Shown: positions 1 to 8,491, counted from the stretch's first letter. The stretch is DNA of 64,000 bases from Jeotgalicoccus marinus DSM 19772 (GCF_000425825.1 NZ_AUEE01000007.1:62001-126000), one strand, 5' to 3'. The notes: a model not told the origin generated them from the sequence alone. Numbers and translations are program-made.

Positions 1-560
1 TTGCAGAAGGTGGCATATACGAAAACTGGCATGAACGACTGTTTGATACAAATGAAATCAGTAAGCGCCCAGGTGTCGTATCCGCTTTTGGAATGGACTT
101 TGGATTTACGAACGATGAAACAGCATTGAGTTGTGCCTTAGTAGATATACCTAACAGAGAGCTATACATCTTTGATGAACTCTACGAGAAAGCATTGCTT
201 AACGATGAAATTGCTCAAAGAGTAATCGAAAAAGGCTATGGCAAGGAATTAATCATCGCAGATAGCGCAGAACCTAAGTCTATAGTTGATTTAAGGCGGT
301 ATGGCTTACGTAAGGTAGCAAGAGCTGAGAAAGGTCCAGACAGCATTAAAAATGGTATTCAGTATATTCAACAGTACACCATATTTGTACATCCTAGATG
401 TGTGAATGCAATAAATGAGTTGTCTAACTACGTGTGGGATACAAATAAATACGATGAACCAATCAATAAGCCAATCGATGAATATAACCACTTCTTAGAT
501 GCGTTGCGCTATAGCATGGAACGCATACGTAAAAAAGACAAAATGAAACGAGGTGCCTAA
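1..560 (+). CDS. Phage terminase large subunit, C-terminal part (cut by left edge)
   Basis: The reading frame is open from base 3, so this is the 3' part of a gene that begins outside the window. The visible ~185 residues are the RNase H-like nuclease domain of a large terminase, which cuts concatemeric phage DNA during packaging. Three acidic sites fit the metal centre: the Asp in GMDFGF just after position 93, the Asp in IIADSAEP, and the Asp in HFLDALRY near the C-terminus. The ATPase half is missing only because of the window edge. The stop (558-560) abuts the portal start, the usual terL-portal order. The family call is secure; the phage type (SPP1-like) comes from the neighbours. Confidence 0.93.
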   Translation, partial: AEGGIYENWHERLFDTNEISKRPGVVSAFGMDFGFTNDETALSCALVDIPNRELYIFDELYEKALLNDEIAQRVIEKGYGKELIIADSAEPKSIVDLRRYGLRKVARAEKGPDSIKNGIQYIQQYTIFVHPRCVNAINELSNYVWDTNKYDEPINKPIDEYNHFLDALRYSMERIRKKDKMKRGA

Positions 561-1940
561 ATGAACGTACCAGATCTAATAGACGACATTAAAAAAAATG
601 GTGTACAACCAAAACATATAGAACAGATGATTGAATTAAATAAAGATAATCGTAGACGTATGTATAACTTATATGAACGCTATCAAGCGAAACAAGATGC
701 GATTCCTGTATTCAGACATGATCCCGTTAAACAGTATGAGGACTTCGAAACAGGTGGAAACGTGAAGCGTATTGATCAGTTTGTGAATAACAAACTCAAT
801 AATGCGTTTGATGTAGAAATTGTAGATACACGTGTTGGTTACATGCATGGTGTGCCGATTGTCTATCGTGATGAAGATGACGAAGAAACGAAACTTATTC
901 AACAGTTTAGCTTAATGAACAATGCACCAGATAAAGACTCTGAGCTTGGTAAGATGGCTGCGATATGTGGTTATGCTGCAAGAATTATCTATATCGATAC
1001 AGAAGGTAATGAACGTATTAAAAACCTTAAACCATATAATGTAATGTTTTTAGGCGAAGATATGTCAGAGCCTGAATATAGCTTGCACTACTATCCAGTA
1101 AGAGATGAGAGTAAACAAGAAGACGTTTGGCATGCTGAATTCTATGACGATACATACTACCACACCTTTGTTGGTGGAGAGCGTAGTATGCACCTCAGAG
1201 AAAGAAAACCACATTTATCTGATTACAATCCACTCTTTGGAGTACCTAACAACGAAGAATTGATTGGGGATACTGAAAGAGTATTATCACTCATTGATGG
1301 TTACGACAGAGCGATATCAGATGCATCGTCAGAAATCAGTCAAACTCGTCTAGCCTACTTGGTGTTACGTGGACTAGGGATGGATTCAGATGAAATTCAA
1401 GACCTACAGAAGTCTGGTGCATTTGAACTATACGATGAAAAGCAAGATGTGAAGTACCTAACTAAAGATGTTAATGACACGATGATTGAGAATCACTTAG
1501 ACAGACTAGAGAAGAACATCATGCGGTTTGCGAAGTCGGTCAACTTTAATAGCAATGAGTTTAACGGCAATGTACCCGTGATTGGTATGCATTTGAAGTT
1601 AATGGCACTAGAGAATAAATGCATCACATTTGAGCGTAAGATGACGGCTGCACTGCGCTATCAGTTCAAAGTGTTGTATAGCATCTGGAAACGTAAGAAC
1701 AAGCGCACAGGCGGTGATTTAGACTATTTAAACGTGAGTTTTAAATGGAAACGTAACATTCCAGTCAACAAGTTAGAAGAAGCGCAAGTATTAAGTACGT
1801 TAAACGGTCAAATTTCAGATTCTTCTCGTTATGATTTATCTAACTTGATTGAAGATGCAGAAAACGAAATCGAAAAAATGAATGATGAGCTGGTGGTGAC
1901 TGGCAATGATGACACAGGAACAGATAGACAAGAAGATTGA
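561..1940 (+). CDS. Phage portal protein, SPP1 gp6-like
   Basis: A 459-residue protein of the size and composition of SPP1-type portals, the dodecameric ring at the capsid vertex through which DNA enters and to which terminase docks. The ATG follows the terminase stop directly, with GAGGTG upstream as ribosome site. The charged, mostly helical sequence ends in an acidic tail rich in Asp and Glu, typical of the family. It sits between terL and a MuF-type gene, the canonical SPP1 order. Assignment rests on position, length and family resemblance. Confidence 0.92.
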   Translation: MNVPDLIDDIKKNGVQPKHIEQMIELNKDNRRRMYNLYERYQAKQDAIPVFRHDPVKQYEDFETGGNVKRIDQFVNNKLNNAFDVEIVDTRVGYMHGVPIVYRDEDDEETKLIQQFSLMNNAPDKDSELGKMAAICGYAARIIYIDTEGNERIKNLKPYNVMFLGEDMSEPEYSLHYYPVRDESKQEDVWHAEFYDDTYYHTFVGGERSMHLRERKPHLSDYNPLFGVPNNEELIGDTERVLSLIDGYDRAISDASSEISQTRLAYLVLRGLGMDSDEIQDLQKSGAFELYDEKQDVKYLTKDVNDTMIENHLDRLEKNIMRFAKSVNFNSNEFNGNVPVIGMHLKLMALENKCITFERKMTAALRYQFKVLYSIWKRKNKRTGGDLDYLNVSFKWKRNIPVNKLEEAQVLSTLNGQISDSSRYDLSNLIEDAENEIEKMNDELVVTGNDDTGTDRQED

Positions 1941-2835
1941 TAGTCTCATCGCACAAGCTGAACGTGAAACAGAAAAGATACTCGCTAGGCGTTTGAAATA
2001 CATCAAGCAAACTATGGCAGAAATGTTATCAAAGTATCAGCATGATGATCCACACGTCACGTGGACTGAGTTTAATAAATATAATCGGTTTAAGAAAGAA
2101 ATGGAGCGCATCGAAGAATTACTACAAGGTGATTACTCAGAGATTATTAATCTAATTATCTACAGTCAAACATCAATCTACTTGAACAACTACATGCGAA
2201 GTTTGTACATGTATGAACAGACATCAGGTATACAAATGAGCTTTACTGTACCGAGTACAAAAGTTATACAAGATGCACTTGCACAACCGATTGATTTAAT
2301 TAAGTTAGCACCGACTTTTGAAAGACATCGTAGAAAAGTCCTCGAACAGCTAAGGGGACATATCGCACAAGGTATTCTAGCAGGTAATGGATACAATCAG
2401 ATTGCACAGTCAATTAATCAAGATGTAGGTTTGAGCATTAGACAAGCTAGACTGGTTGCGAGAACAGAAGGACATCGCTCAATGAGCAAGTCATCAGAAG
2501 ATGCTGCACAAGTTGCGAAAGATAATGGTGCACGACTAAAAGGTTATTGGGATGCAACACTTGATTTAAGGACTCGTACATCTCACCGCAAAATGGACGG
2601 TAAGACGGAAGATGAAGATGGTAATTTCAAAGTTGGATTCTCTACAGGTAAGGCACCTGGTCTATTAGTCGGTGTGGATAGTGCGAAACAGAATATCAAT
2701 TGCAGATGTAAGAAGTTGTACCTTGTGAACGGTCAAAAGCCGAGCGCTAGACGTGCAAGGAATGAAGATGGTAGTACGAGTCTAATTGAGTACAAAACGT
2801 ACGAGGAATGGGCTAAATCTCATGGTATGGAATGA
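1906..2835 (+). CDS. Phage minor head protein, MuF/SPP1 gp7-like
   Basis: About 309 residues. The C-terminal half carries the MuF signature: RLVARTEGHRS, then a region with RTRTSHRKMDG, then a closing NINCRCKKLYL. MuF proteins bind the portal and are carried in small numbers inside the head, where they help DNA exit. The gene overlaps the portal end by 35 bases; GGTGGTG about ten bases upstream serves two adjacent ATGs (1906 and 1909), so the start could be three bases later. The N-terminal ~100 residues are charged and probably coiled. Confidence 0.92.
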   Translation: MMTQEQIDKKIDSLIAQAERETEKILARRLKYIKQTMAEMLSKYQHDDPHVTWTEFNKYNRFKKEMERIEELLQGDYSEIINLIIYSQTSIYLNNYMRSLYMYEQTSGIQMSFTVPSTKVIQDALAQPIDLIKLAPTFERHRRKVLEQLRGHIAQGILAGNGYNQIAQSINQDVGLSIRQARLVARTEGHRSMSKSSEDAAQVAKDNGARLKGYWDATLDLRTRTSHRKMDGKTEDEDGNFKVGFSTGKAPGLLVGVDSAKQNINCRCKKLYLVNGQKPSARRARNEDGSTSLIEYKTYEEWAKSHGME

Positions 2836-2998
2836 AGCTACGGTCTTATTGTTACTCATGGCAGTCCTTAGCTTAATATCTGCAATTAACGTAATGATTC
2901 AAGGCAACTACTTTCAGGGTTTGTTGCTTATTTTTATTGTGATAAATCTAATTATTTTAATCAGGATTGCGAGTGATGTAGATGATTATCGAAGTTGA
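2822..2998 (+). CDS. Small phage membrane protein, two predicted helices
   Basis: A 58-residue protein starting at an ATG that overlaps the MuF stop. The open frame extends 12 codons further up, but that part lies inside the MuF gene and lacks a good ribosome site. Two hydrophobic stretches (VLLLLMAVLSLISA and LLLIFIVINLIILI) separated by a short polar turn suggest a hairpin in the membrane. Small membrane proteins do occur between head genes in Gram-positive phages, but I know no function for this one. Confidence 0.6.
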   Translation: MVWNEATVLLLLMAVLSLISAINVMIQGNYFQGLLLIFIVINLIILIRIASDVDDYRS

Positions 2999-3080
2999 GC
3001 CTAAAGAATTATCAAATGGTGATTATGTTATTAAAAATCCGTTTGATGGAACAATAATTATTGTGAGGAGTGACAAGTAA
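2982..3080 (+). CDS. 32-residue phage ORF coupled to the next gene
   Basis: ATG at 2982 opens a 32-residue frame whose TAA overlaps the next ATG (TAATG at 3078-3082). It also overlaps the end of the preceding membrane protein by 17 bases. The peptide begins MIIEVEPKEL and ends IIIVRSDK. Tight packing on both sides is the main argument that it is translated; the ribosome site (GAGTGATG) is weak. Function unknown. Confidence 0.5.
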   Translation: MIIEVEPKELSNGDYVIKNPFDGTIIIVRSDK

Positions 3081-3442
3081 TGGTGAAGTACACATTAAAA
3101 GCAAAACTAGATATGTCAGAAGTGGAACAAGCAGTTAAGAATTTGAACAAAGCTATTCAAAACACGAGCGTGGAGATAGTTACAGAAGATAATAACGAAT
3201 ACGAATATCTTTCCCACGAGTTTGATGATGAAATATTTTTTGAACAGCAAGAAGCTAAAGAATTTGCCAGTAAACTTAACACAGTAGGTAAGCCAGTTTT
3301 TAATGATGAAAAAGATATGATTTTTTATTATGCAGAAGATGAAATCTTAGAACAAGTTTATAAGGTATGGGTTAAAGTTCCTGAATTAGAAGTTGAAGCT
3401 ATTTATACAGATAACGAGGATTTGGTTTATAGAAGAAAATAG
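3080..3442 (+). CDS. Hypothetical phage protein
   Basis: A 120-residue acidic protein, with no membrane segment or signal. It opens with a basic MVKYTLKAKLD stretch and a helix-like segment, then a Glu/Asp-rich middle. GAGGAGTGAC just upstream is a good ribosome site and the ATG overlaps the preceding stop, so translational coupling is likely. It lies in the head gene region between MuF and scaffold, a spot where phages carry variable small genes. I do not recognise a family. Confidence 0.75.
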   Translation: MVKYTLKAKLDMSEVEQAVKNLNKAIQNTSVEIVTEDNNEYEYLSHEFDDEIFFEQQEAKEFASKLNTVGKPVFNDEKDMIFYYAEDEILEQVYKVWVKVPELEVEAIYTDNEDLVYRRK

Positions 3443-3464
3443 CCAACGAACGGAGTGAATAGCG

Positions 3465-3635
3465 ATGGATTTAGGTAACTACGAAGGCACTATAAGTTTT
3501 ATGATGCATGTATATGACCTAGAAGAAGCATATGATTCATATCTAAACACACTATCACTAGAGCAACTTGAAGAAGAAAAAGAAATGCTCGAAATACAGT
3601 TAGAGATTATAAATAGCAAAAGATTGGACCACTGA
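3465..3635 (+). CDS. Small hypothetical phage protein (56 aa)
   Basis: ATG at 3465 follows a clear GGAGTGA ribosome site at the right distance. The 56-residue product has an acidic second half (LEQLEEEKEMLEIQ) likely to form one amphipathic helix or short coiled coil. It is spaced normally from the gene before it. No family recognised. Confidence 0.68.
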   Translation: MDLGNYEGTISFMMHVYDLEEAYDSYLNTLSLEQLEEEKEMLEIQLEIINSKRLDH

Positions 3636-3675
3636 AGGGAGTGATGCTTTATTAATACAAGCACTAAAACTCACT

Positions 3676-3867
3676 AAGGAGGTGGTCGCTCATGTTTAAA
3701 GTGAGCATATCTTAATAGCTGTAAATACAGCTCGTCCATTAGACAATGACGTTAAACTTACGTCTATTTTTAATGCGTATCTTTACGTAAATTTATGCAA
3801 ACACTATGGACTTAACCGTACATGGTGGTTGAAAGGAGTAAATCGCTATGGATTTACAGGAAGTTAG
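3676..3867 (+). other. Strong ribosome site with 7-codon ORF, possibly a frame-broken small gene
   Basis: AAGGAGGTGG at 3676-3685 is one of the strongest Shine-Dalgarno sequences in the window, yet the ATG behind it (3692) reads only seven codons before TAA (3713-3715). The -1 frame is open from before that stop to TAG 3865-3867 and would add about 50 residues, including a stretch around CKHYGLNRTWWLKG, overlapping the scaffold start by 20 bases. Either a small gene carries a frameshift, or the short ORF is a leader. The product is not recognised. Confidence 0.35.
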
Positions 3868-4432
3868 ACAGTATTTAGAAGAGAACAAAGGTAACTCAGA
3901 TGTTCAGTCTGTAATAAATGAATTCAAGACGGTATCTGATGATGACGTAAGAAGTTATTTAGATACAGACGAAGGTAAGAAAATTCTCCAACCGATTTTA
4001 GATCGTTATCACTCGAAATCTCTACAAACTTGGAAAGACAACAACTTACAAACTATCGTGGATGAGGAAGTTGCAAAAAGAAATCCAGAGGAGACAGAGG
4101 AACAGAAACGTATTCGTAAATTGGAAGAAGAATTAGAGAATCGTGACAAGCAAGCAAAACGTACAACGCTTGAAAACAAAGCGATTAAATTAGCGCAAGA
4201 GAAGTCGTTGCCAACTGATTTAGTCAACTTTTTCATCGGTGATGACGAAGAAACGACAAGTGCTAATTTAGACACGTTTAAAGAGAAACTCGATGCAACT
4301 GTACAAGCGCAAGTTGAACAGAAGTTCAAAGAAAATGGCAGAGATGTCAAAGATGGTGCAGGACACTCTACACCAAAAGTACAATCATTCAAAGAAATGG
4401 CTGAAGAAATTAATATTAGAAACAAACAATAA
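3848..4432 (+). CDS. Phage capsid scaffolding protein (DUF4355-type)
   Basis: A 194-residue, highly charged, helical protein directly upstream of the major capsid gene, the hallmark of a scaffold that templates procapsid assembly and then leaves. The centre (about residues 75-110) is Glu/Lys/Arg-rich and suited to a coiled coil; the end has the polar, flexible VQSFKEMAEEINIRNK tail thought to touch capsid. AAAGGAG eight bases before the ATG supports the start. Family named from sequence resemblance and context. Confidence 0.88.
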   Translation: MDLQEVRQYLEENKGNSDVQSVINEFKTVSDDDVRSYLDTDEGKKILQPILDRYHSKSLQTWKDNNLQTIVDEEVAKRNPEETEEQKRIRKLEEELENRDKQAKRTTLENKAIKLAQEKSLPTDLVNFFIGDDEETTSANLDTFKEKLDATVQAQVEQKFKENGRDVKDGAGHSTPKVQSFKEMAEEINIRNKQ

Positions 4433-4447
4433 AGGAGACGATTAACT

Positions 4448-5368
4448 ATGGCAGTACCTAATTACACACCTGATAACGTCCTATTACAGGATGCGAAAAC
4501 AGGATTTATCCCACAGGAACAAGGTAACTTAGTTGTAAAAGATATTATGAGAGGTTCATCAGTGATGCAGTTAGCGAAAGCAGAAGAAATGACTGCACCT
4601 AAAAAGACGTTCACGTACCTAGCAGACGGTTTAGGCGCTTACTGGGTATCTGAGACAGAACGCATTCAAACTTCAAAACCACAGTATCTACAAGCGGAAA
4701 TGGAAGCGAAGAAAGTTGGTGTCATCATTCCACTTTCTAAAGAGTTCTTACGCTACACAGCAAAAGACTTCTTCAACGAAGTTGCACCACTTATTGCAGA
4801 AACATTCTACAAGAAATTTGATGCTGCTGCACTATTTGGCACAGACACACCATACGGTGATTCAGGTAAAGCAATCTTCACTGGTGCAACAGAAGAAGGT
4901 AACGTGATTGCTGACACTGGTAACTTGCACGAGGATGCGAACGGTGTTATCTCACTGATTGAAGAAAATGACCACGATCCGAATGGTATTCTTACTACTC
5001 GTTCATTCCGTGGAAAAATGCGCGGAGAAGTAGACACTAACGGTCGTCCATTATTCGACGGACAATCTAATGAGTTACTAGGTTTACCAATCGCTTATAC
5101 GCAAGGCGCTTCATTCGACAAAGACCAAGCGCAAGCATTGTTCGGAGATTGGGATTATGCACGATACGGTATCCTTCAAGGTATTGAGTACGCTGTATCA
5201 GAAGATGCGACATTAACTACACTTGCTGCAGATGATGCTTCTGGTCAACCTGTATCTCTATTCGAGCGTGACATGTTCGCACTAAGAGCAACAATGCATG
5301 TAGCGTTCATGAACGTTAAACCTGATGCATTTGGTGCTTTAACTCCAGCAGAAACAACTGGTGAATAA
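4448..5368 (+). CDS. Major capsid protein, HK97 fold
   Basis: A 306-residue protein that follows the scaffold by 15 bases, with AAAGGAGACG as ribosome site. Elements typical of HK97-like capsid proteins are visible: MREL-like start of the mature region (VVKDIMRGSSVMQLA), the LADGLGAYWVSETERI segment, and the P-domain helix EFLRYTAKDFFNEVAPLIAE. The C-terminal FALRATMHVAFMNVKPDAF matches the closing strand of the family. No separate protease gene is present, as usual for scaffold-using SPP1 relatives. Confidence 0.95.
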   Translation: MAVPNYTPDNVLLQDAKTGFIPQEQGNLVVKDIMRGSSVMQLAKAEEMTAPKKTFTYLADGLGAYWVSETERIQTSKPQYLQAEMEAKKVGVIIPLSKEFLRYTAKDFFNEVAPLIAETFYKKFDAAALFGTDTPYGDSGKAIFTGATEEGNVIADTGNLHEDANGVISLIEENDHDPNGILTTRSFRGKMRGEVDTNGRPLFDGQSNELLGLPIAYTQGASFDKDQAQALFGDWDYARYGILQGIEYAVSEDATLTTLAADDASGQPVSLFERDMFALRATMHVAFMNVKPDAFGALTPAETTGE

Positions 5369-5385
5369 AACACAGGAGTGATTGT

Positions 5386-5514
5386 ATGAAGATTGAAAAA
5401 GATGGCAAAAAATTAGAGGTGACTGAAAAGGCGTTTAGAGTAGTCTATGCGCCTAAAGGTTACAAAGAAGTCAAACAAACACGTAAGCGAGCAACTAAAA
5501 AAGAAGAGGAGTGA
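5386..5514 (+). CDS. Small basic phage protein (42 aa)
   Basis: ATG 5386 lies seven bases after CAGGAGTG. The 42-residue product is Lys/Arg-rich and ends KRATKKEEE. Similar short basic proteins often sit between capsid and connector genes in Gram-positive siphophages. No function can be read from the sequence. Confidence 0.65.
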   Translation: MKIEKDGKKLEVTEKAFRVVYAPKGYKEVKQTRKRATKKEEE

Positions 5515-5518
5515 TTAG

Positions 5519-5878
5519 ATGTCACAGACTCTTATAGCAGAAGTGCGAGAGATACTAGAAACAAATAATATTGCAATACCCGATAACAACGTTCCATTGT
5601 TTGAAAAAGATGTGCTAGACATCTTAGAAGATGTAAAGTACATCACAAATAATGACATGGAAGGCTTTGAGAACTATCCTTTTGCAATTGCCAAGTTTAT
5701 TGCTGGAGTTATTGAGCATAACCAACGGGCGGATGTGAAAGGTAATCTCAAATCACGTTCTATGGGTACTGTGAGCTACACATTTAAAGATTATGATGAT
5801 ACGTATCCTAAACACTTAATGAGCCTACTAGATAGGTTTATGGTGCGGAAGAAGGCGAGATTCCATGTCTTTAAATGA
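5519..5878 (+). CDS. Head-tail connector / DNA packaging protein
   Basis: 119 residues, in the slot of the gp15/gp6-type adaptor that binds below the portal. The mainly helical sequence with a conserved-looking central PFAIAKFIAGVIEHN segment suits the four-helix adaptor fold. AAGAGGAGTG precedes the ATG. It overlaps the next gene by 14 bases, as connector genes commonly do. Identity is from position, size and general sequence feel. Confidence 0.82.
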   Translation: MSQTLIAEVREILETNNIAIPDNNVPLFEKDVLDILEDVKYITNNDMEGFENYPFAIAKFIAGVIEHNQRADVKGNLKSRSMGTVSYTFKDYDDTYPKHLMSLLDRFMVRKKARFHVFK

Positions 5879-6197
5879 ATTCCCTCACACAATCACAGTC
5901 GAGCGTACAGAGCGTATTGTGGACGACACAGTCTATCCACCAAAAGAAGTGATAAACACATCGGCTCATGATTTAAAAGCGTTCATGGACACACCTAGCA
6001 CCTCACAACAAGCGAATTACCATAGTTTAGATATACGTCTAGATAGAGTTTTGTACGTGCCTTACGGTGCGGATATTACTCGTCTAGACGTTTTTATTTA
6101 CGATGGTGAACTCTATGAGTTTGTGGGCGATTTACAAGATCAAGGCGGACAACATGAGATAGTTTCTGCACCTGTTAGGAGGCTTGCTAATGGCTAG
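5865..6197 (+). CDS. Head closure / head-tail joining protein (SPP1 gp16-like)
   Basis: A 110-residue beta-rich protein starting LNEFPHTITVERTER, the characteristic opening of the head-tail joining family (small beta-barrel stopper that plugs the portal after packaging). It is second in the connector-stopper-neck-terminator series and overlaps both neighbours. The C-terminal half holds the YDGELYEFVGD strand pair typical of the family. Confidence 0.85.
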   Translation: MSLNEFPHTITVERTERIVDDTVYPPKEVINTSAHDLKAFMDTPSTSQQANYHSLDIRLDRVLYVPYGADITRLDVFIYDGELYEFVGDLQDQGGQHEIVSAPVRRLANG

Positions 6198-6591
6198 GAA
6201 TATCTTAGCAAGAGCATTACAAGCCTTTAGCGATAAAACAATCGAACAGACGAAACGTGGTGTGGCTGAGACTGCACAACTGATTGATACTGAGGCATCT
6301 TCTAGAGCACCTGTAGACACTTCATTCTTAAAACAAATGATTGGTCACAGCATTAAAGAAGGTGGCTTGAAAGCAGAAGTAGAGTCTGGTGCATCGTACA
6401 GTGCGTACGTTGAATTTGGAACAGGAATTTTTGCAGAGGGACCAGGTGGTTCACGTGCTAAGAAAATTCCGTGGTCATATAAAGGCGACGATGGTGAATG
6501 GTACACGACTTACGGTATGGTCGCACAACCTTTTTGGTTCCCGTCAGTTGACCGTGGTCGATTGTACTTCAAAAACTACTTTAGCAATTAG
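6190..6591 (+). CDS. HK97 gp10-like neck protein
   Basis: 133 residues from ATG 6190, seven bases after AGGAGG; an upstream TTG (6184) is too close to that site. The motif APVDTSFLK followed by YSAYVEFGTG is the signature of the HK97 gp10 family, small tail-completion proteins at the head-tail interface. The gene overlaps the closure gene by 8 bases. Confidence 0.9.
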   Translation: MARNILARALQAFSDKTIEQTKRGVAETAQLIDTEASSRAPVDTSFLKQMIGHSIKEGGLKAEVESGASYSAYVEFGTGIFAEGPGGSRAKKIPWSYKGDDGEWYTTYGMVAQPFWFPSVDRGRLYFKNYFSN

Positions 6592-6602
6592 GAGGTGGCT
6601 CA

Positions 6603-7025
6603 ATGAGCAACTGGGTGTCAGCACATTACAATTTATACAATGCACTGTTTAACCACTTATTGCAGTCACCTTTTAAAGCTAAAGTGACTGGTATATACGA
6701 CGGCATGAAAATGGACTTAGTGAAGCCTTATGCCATTCTTGGGGAAACGGACGTTATCGAGTCTGAATCATCAACAGGCATGTATGAGGATATTGCTGTA
6801 CAAATGCACATATACGCTGATGGCAAACCTGAGTGTCGTGAGTTATTAAGAATGTTGAAGTATTACGCAAAGCAAAAGCCGTTTACATTAGACGGTTATG
6901 AAATAACAAAAGTAAGACTATCAAACGAACAAGTGATGAACGACATAGACAATAAAACATCGCATGGTGTTTTGAGGATTGTTTATACGGTTCGCCACAA
7001 ATTATTATTTGAAAGGATGAGTTAA
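6603..7025 (+). CDS. Tail terminator protein (DUF3168)
   Basis: 140 residues with the DUF3168 pattern: helical start with LYNALFNHLL, a YAILGETDV strand, an MHIYADG strand, and the closing HGVLRIVYTVRHKL. Proteins of this family (SPP1 gp17, lambda gpU-like) cap the tail tube and set its end. The ribosome site is AGGAGGTGG. The stop abuts the major tail protein start. Confidence 0.9.
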   Translation: MSNWVSAHYNLYNALFNHLLQSPFKAKVTGIYDGMKMDLVKPYAILGETDVIESESSTGMYEDIAVQMHIYADGKPECRELLRMLKYYAKQKPFTLDGYEITKVRLSNEQVMNDIDNKTSHGVLRIVYTVRHKLLFERMS

Positions 7026-7565
7026 ATGGCAGTAGATAAATGGACTTTACTAGGAATTCCTGCAAATGTACCAACTTCACAAGCAACTGCAGAGAATTAT
7101 GTATTAACAGGTACTAGCGAGTTTTCTCATGAAATGGAAAATGAACTAAGAGAATCAATCAAAGGTAACCGCAAAGATTGGAGTGGCGGTGTTGTTGAAG
7201 AAACAATATCAGTAACATTCCCGTATGACCCTACGTTTACGGCTGATAGAGATTTTAAAGAAGCATGTAAACATGGTCGTCAAATGAGATTCTGGATTAT
7301 CGATAACACATTGATTGGCGATGGTGAGAATGCTGTACACAATTCAACATTCGCTTATGTGATTCCTGAATCACGTTCGTTATCAGTAGATGATGAAGAA
7401 GATAACATCGAAGTATCACTCAAAGTTAAATTGAACTCAGCTGATGGTGAAGAACCTAAACTTCCAGATGAGATTTTAGATCCATCACTTGCTGGACAAG
7501 TTGCTTACGAAACTATCGGTCAAGAAACTGGCAACTTAGAAACAGTAGAATCACAGAACATTTAA
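7026..7565 (+). CDS. Major tail protein (tail tube)
   Basis: 179 residues, first in the tail module, starting at an ATG touching the preceding stop, with AAAGGATGAG upstream. The sequence is beta-rich with the expected VEETISVTFPY and MRFWIIDNT strands of phi13/TP901-type tube proteins. A strong hairpin and T-run follow immediately, as is common after this very highly expressed gene. Confidence 0.9.
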   Translation: MAVDKWTLLGIPANVPTSQATAENYVLTGTSEFSHEMENELRESIKGNRKDWSGGVVEETISVTFPYDPTFTADRDFKEACKHGRQMRFWIIDNTLIGDGENAVHNSTFAYVIPESRSLSVDDEEDNIEVSLKVKLNSADGEEPKLPDEILDPSLAGQVAYETIGQETGNLETVESQNI

Positions 7566-7570
7566 TACAA

Positions 7571-7594
7571 GGGTGGCGTTTGCCACTCTTTTTT
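7571..7594 (+). terminator. Terminator after major tail gene
   Basis: GGGTGGC and GCCACTC pair around a GTTT loop (one G-T), followed by six T. It probably lowers transcription into the chaperone and tape measure genes relative to the tube gene. Confidence 0.8.
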
Positions 7595-7623
7595 ATTTAT
7601 CTATTTTGAAGGGATTGTATAAC

Positions 7624-8118
7624 ATGACTGAATCAATTACTGAAATCAGAATTAATGACAAGATTTTTAAAGCAAAAGGTACTTATTTATTTGGTAAGAC
7701 TGCTAAAAAATATACTACAAGTGAAGTAGATGAAGAAACTGGTAAGAAGCTAGAAACAGATGGTGTCACTTCAATTTTTATGGGATTGATGCAACAAGAT
7801 CCAGATAAACTGATTGAGTTTTGGCATAGTGCGACTTCACATTACCTAAAAGAGCAACCATCTTTTGAAGAAATCGCTCTAGCAATTGAAGATATTGCAG
7901 AAAAAGAGGATTTAAAACCTTATTTTGTGGGTGCACTACGCTTATTAAATGAGGGCGGTTACTATAAGGGAAAATTAAAGACCTTATGGTTTATGATGGA
8001 ACGTTCTACACAAACGAAAAATCAAGAAGAGAAGAAGAAGGCGGAGGAATCCAAGGAACTGTTCAAGGAACTGTACGAAGAAATAACAGGCAAACCGCCG
8101 TACAACAGCAAGGCTTAG
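7624..8118 (+). CDS. Tail assembly chaperone, upstream (gpG-like) product
   Basis: 164 residues from ATG 7624, after GAAGGGATTG; the frame is open further up but through the terminator. Position between tube and tape measure, small acidic protein, and a Lys/Glu-rich C-terminal helix fit tail assembly chaperones, which coat the tape measure while the tube polymerises. A second frame (-1) overlaps its end and continues to 8468, the arrangement behind the classic gpG/gpGT frameshift. Confidence 0.83.
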   Translation: MTESITEIRINDKIFKAKGTYLFGKTAKKYTTSEVDEETGKKLETDGVTSIFMGLMQQDPDKLIEFWHSATSHYLKEQPSFEEIALAIEDIAEKEDLKPYFVGALRLLNEGGYYKGKLKTLWFMMERSTQTKNQEEKKKAEESKELFKELYEEITGKPPYNSKA

Positions 8119-8468
8119 ACTTTGATTATGTAATCGAAAAAACAATACAGCTAATCGGTTATATTCCCGTACCTGAATTAGAGTTGCTCACTCCACATGA
8201 GTGGGAACAAATGATTAAAGGTGCTAGGCATAGACGGTTAGACGGACTTGAAGATATGCGCACACAATCAATTATGTTTGCTCAATTAAACAACGGTAAA
8301 AACGTTAAGCAGATCAGTAAGAAAATTGAAGAAGAACGTGCGCTGATTAATCAATCTAAATCTGATTATGAGTATGAAAAACAACAAAAACGTAAGCATG
8401 CACGTGCCACAAGAATGGTACAACAAAGAGCATTGCAACGTTGGTTAGATAAAAAACAGTCAAAATAG
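7986..8468 (+). CDS. Tail assembly chaperone, downstream (T) part reached by -1 frameshift
   Basis: The frame is open from about 7986 and in -1 relation to the upstream chaperone gene. Protein-like sequence starts only near the first stop (GLDFDYVIEKTIQLIGYI), so an independent start at the listed ATG is unlikely; the C-terminus is basic (KQQKRKHARATRMVQQR). This is the expected T extension of a GT fusion, which recruits tube subunits. No perfect X-XXY-YYZ site lies in the overlap; GAAAAAT at 8016-8022 is the closest. The fusion is inference. Confidence 0.7.
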   Translation: MVYDGTFYTNEKSRREEEGGGIQGTVQGTVRRNNRQTAVQQQGLDFDYVIEKTIQLIGYIPVPELELLTPHEWEQMIKGARHRRLDGLEDMRTQSIMFAQLNNGKNVKQISKKIEEERALINQSKSDYEYEKQQKRKHARATRMVQQRALQRWLDKKQSK

Positions 8469-8491
8469 ATAAATAAGAAAGGAGTGTAGCG

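Noticed and set aside
4009-4425. 138-codon open frame on the minus strand
   Set aside because: It mirrors the scaffold gene, is Ser/Phe-rich in the manner of antisense frames, and has no ribosome site.
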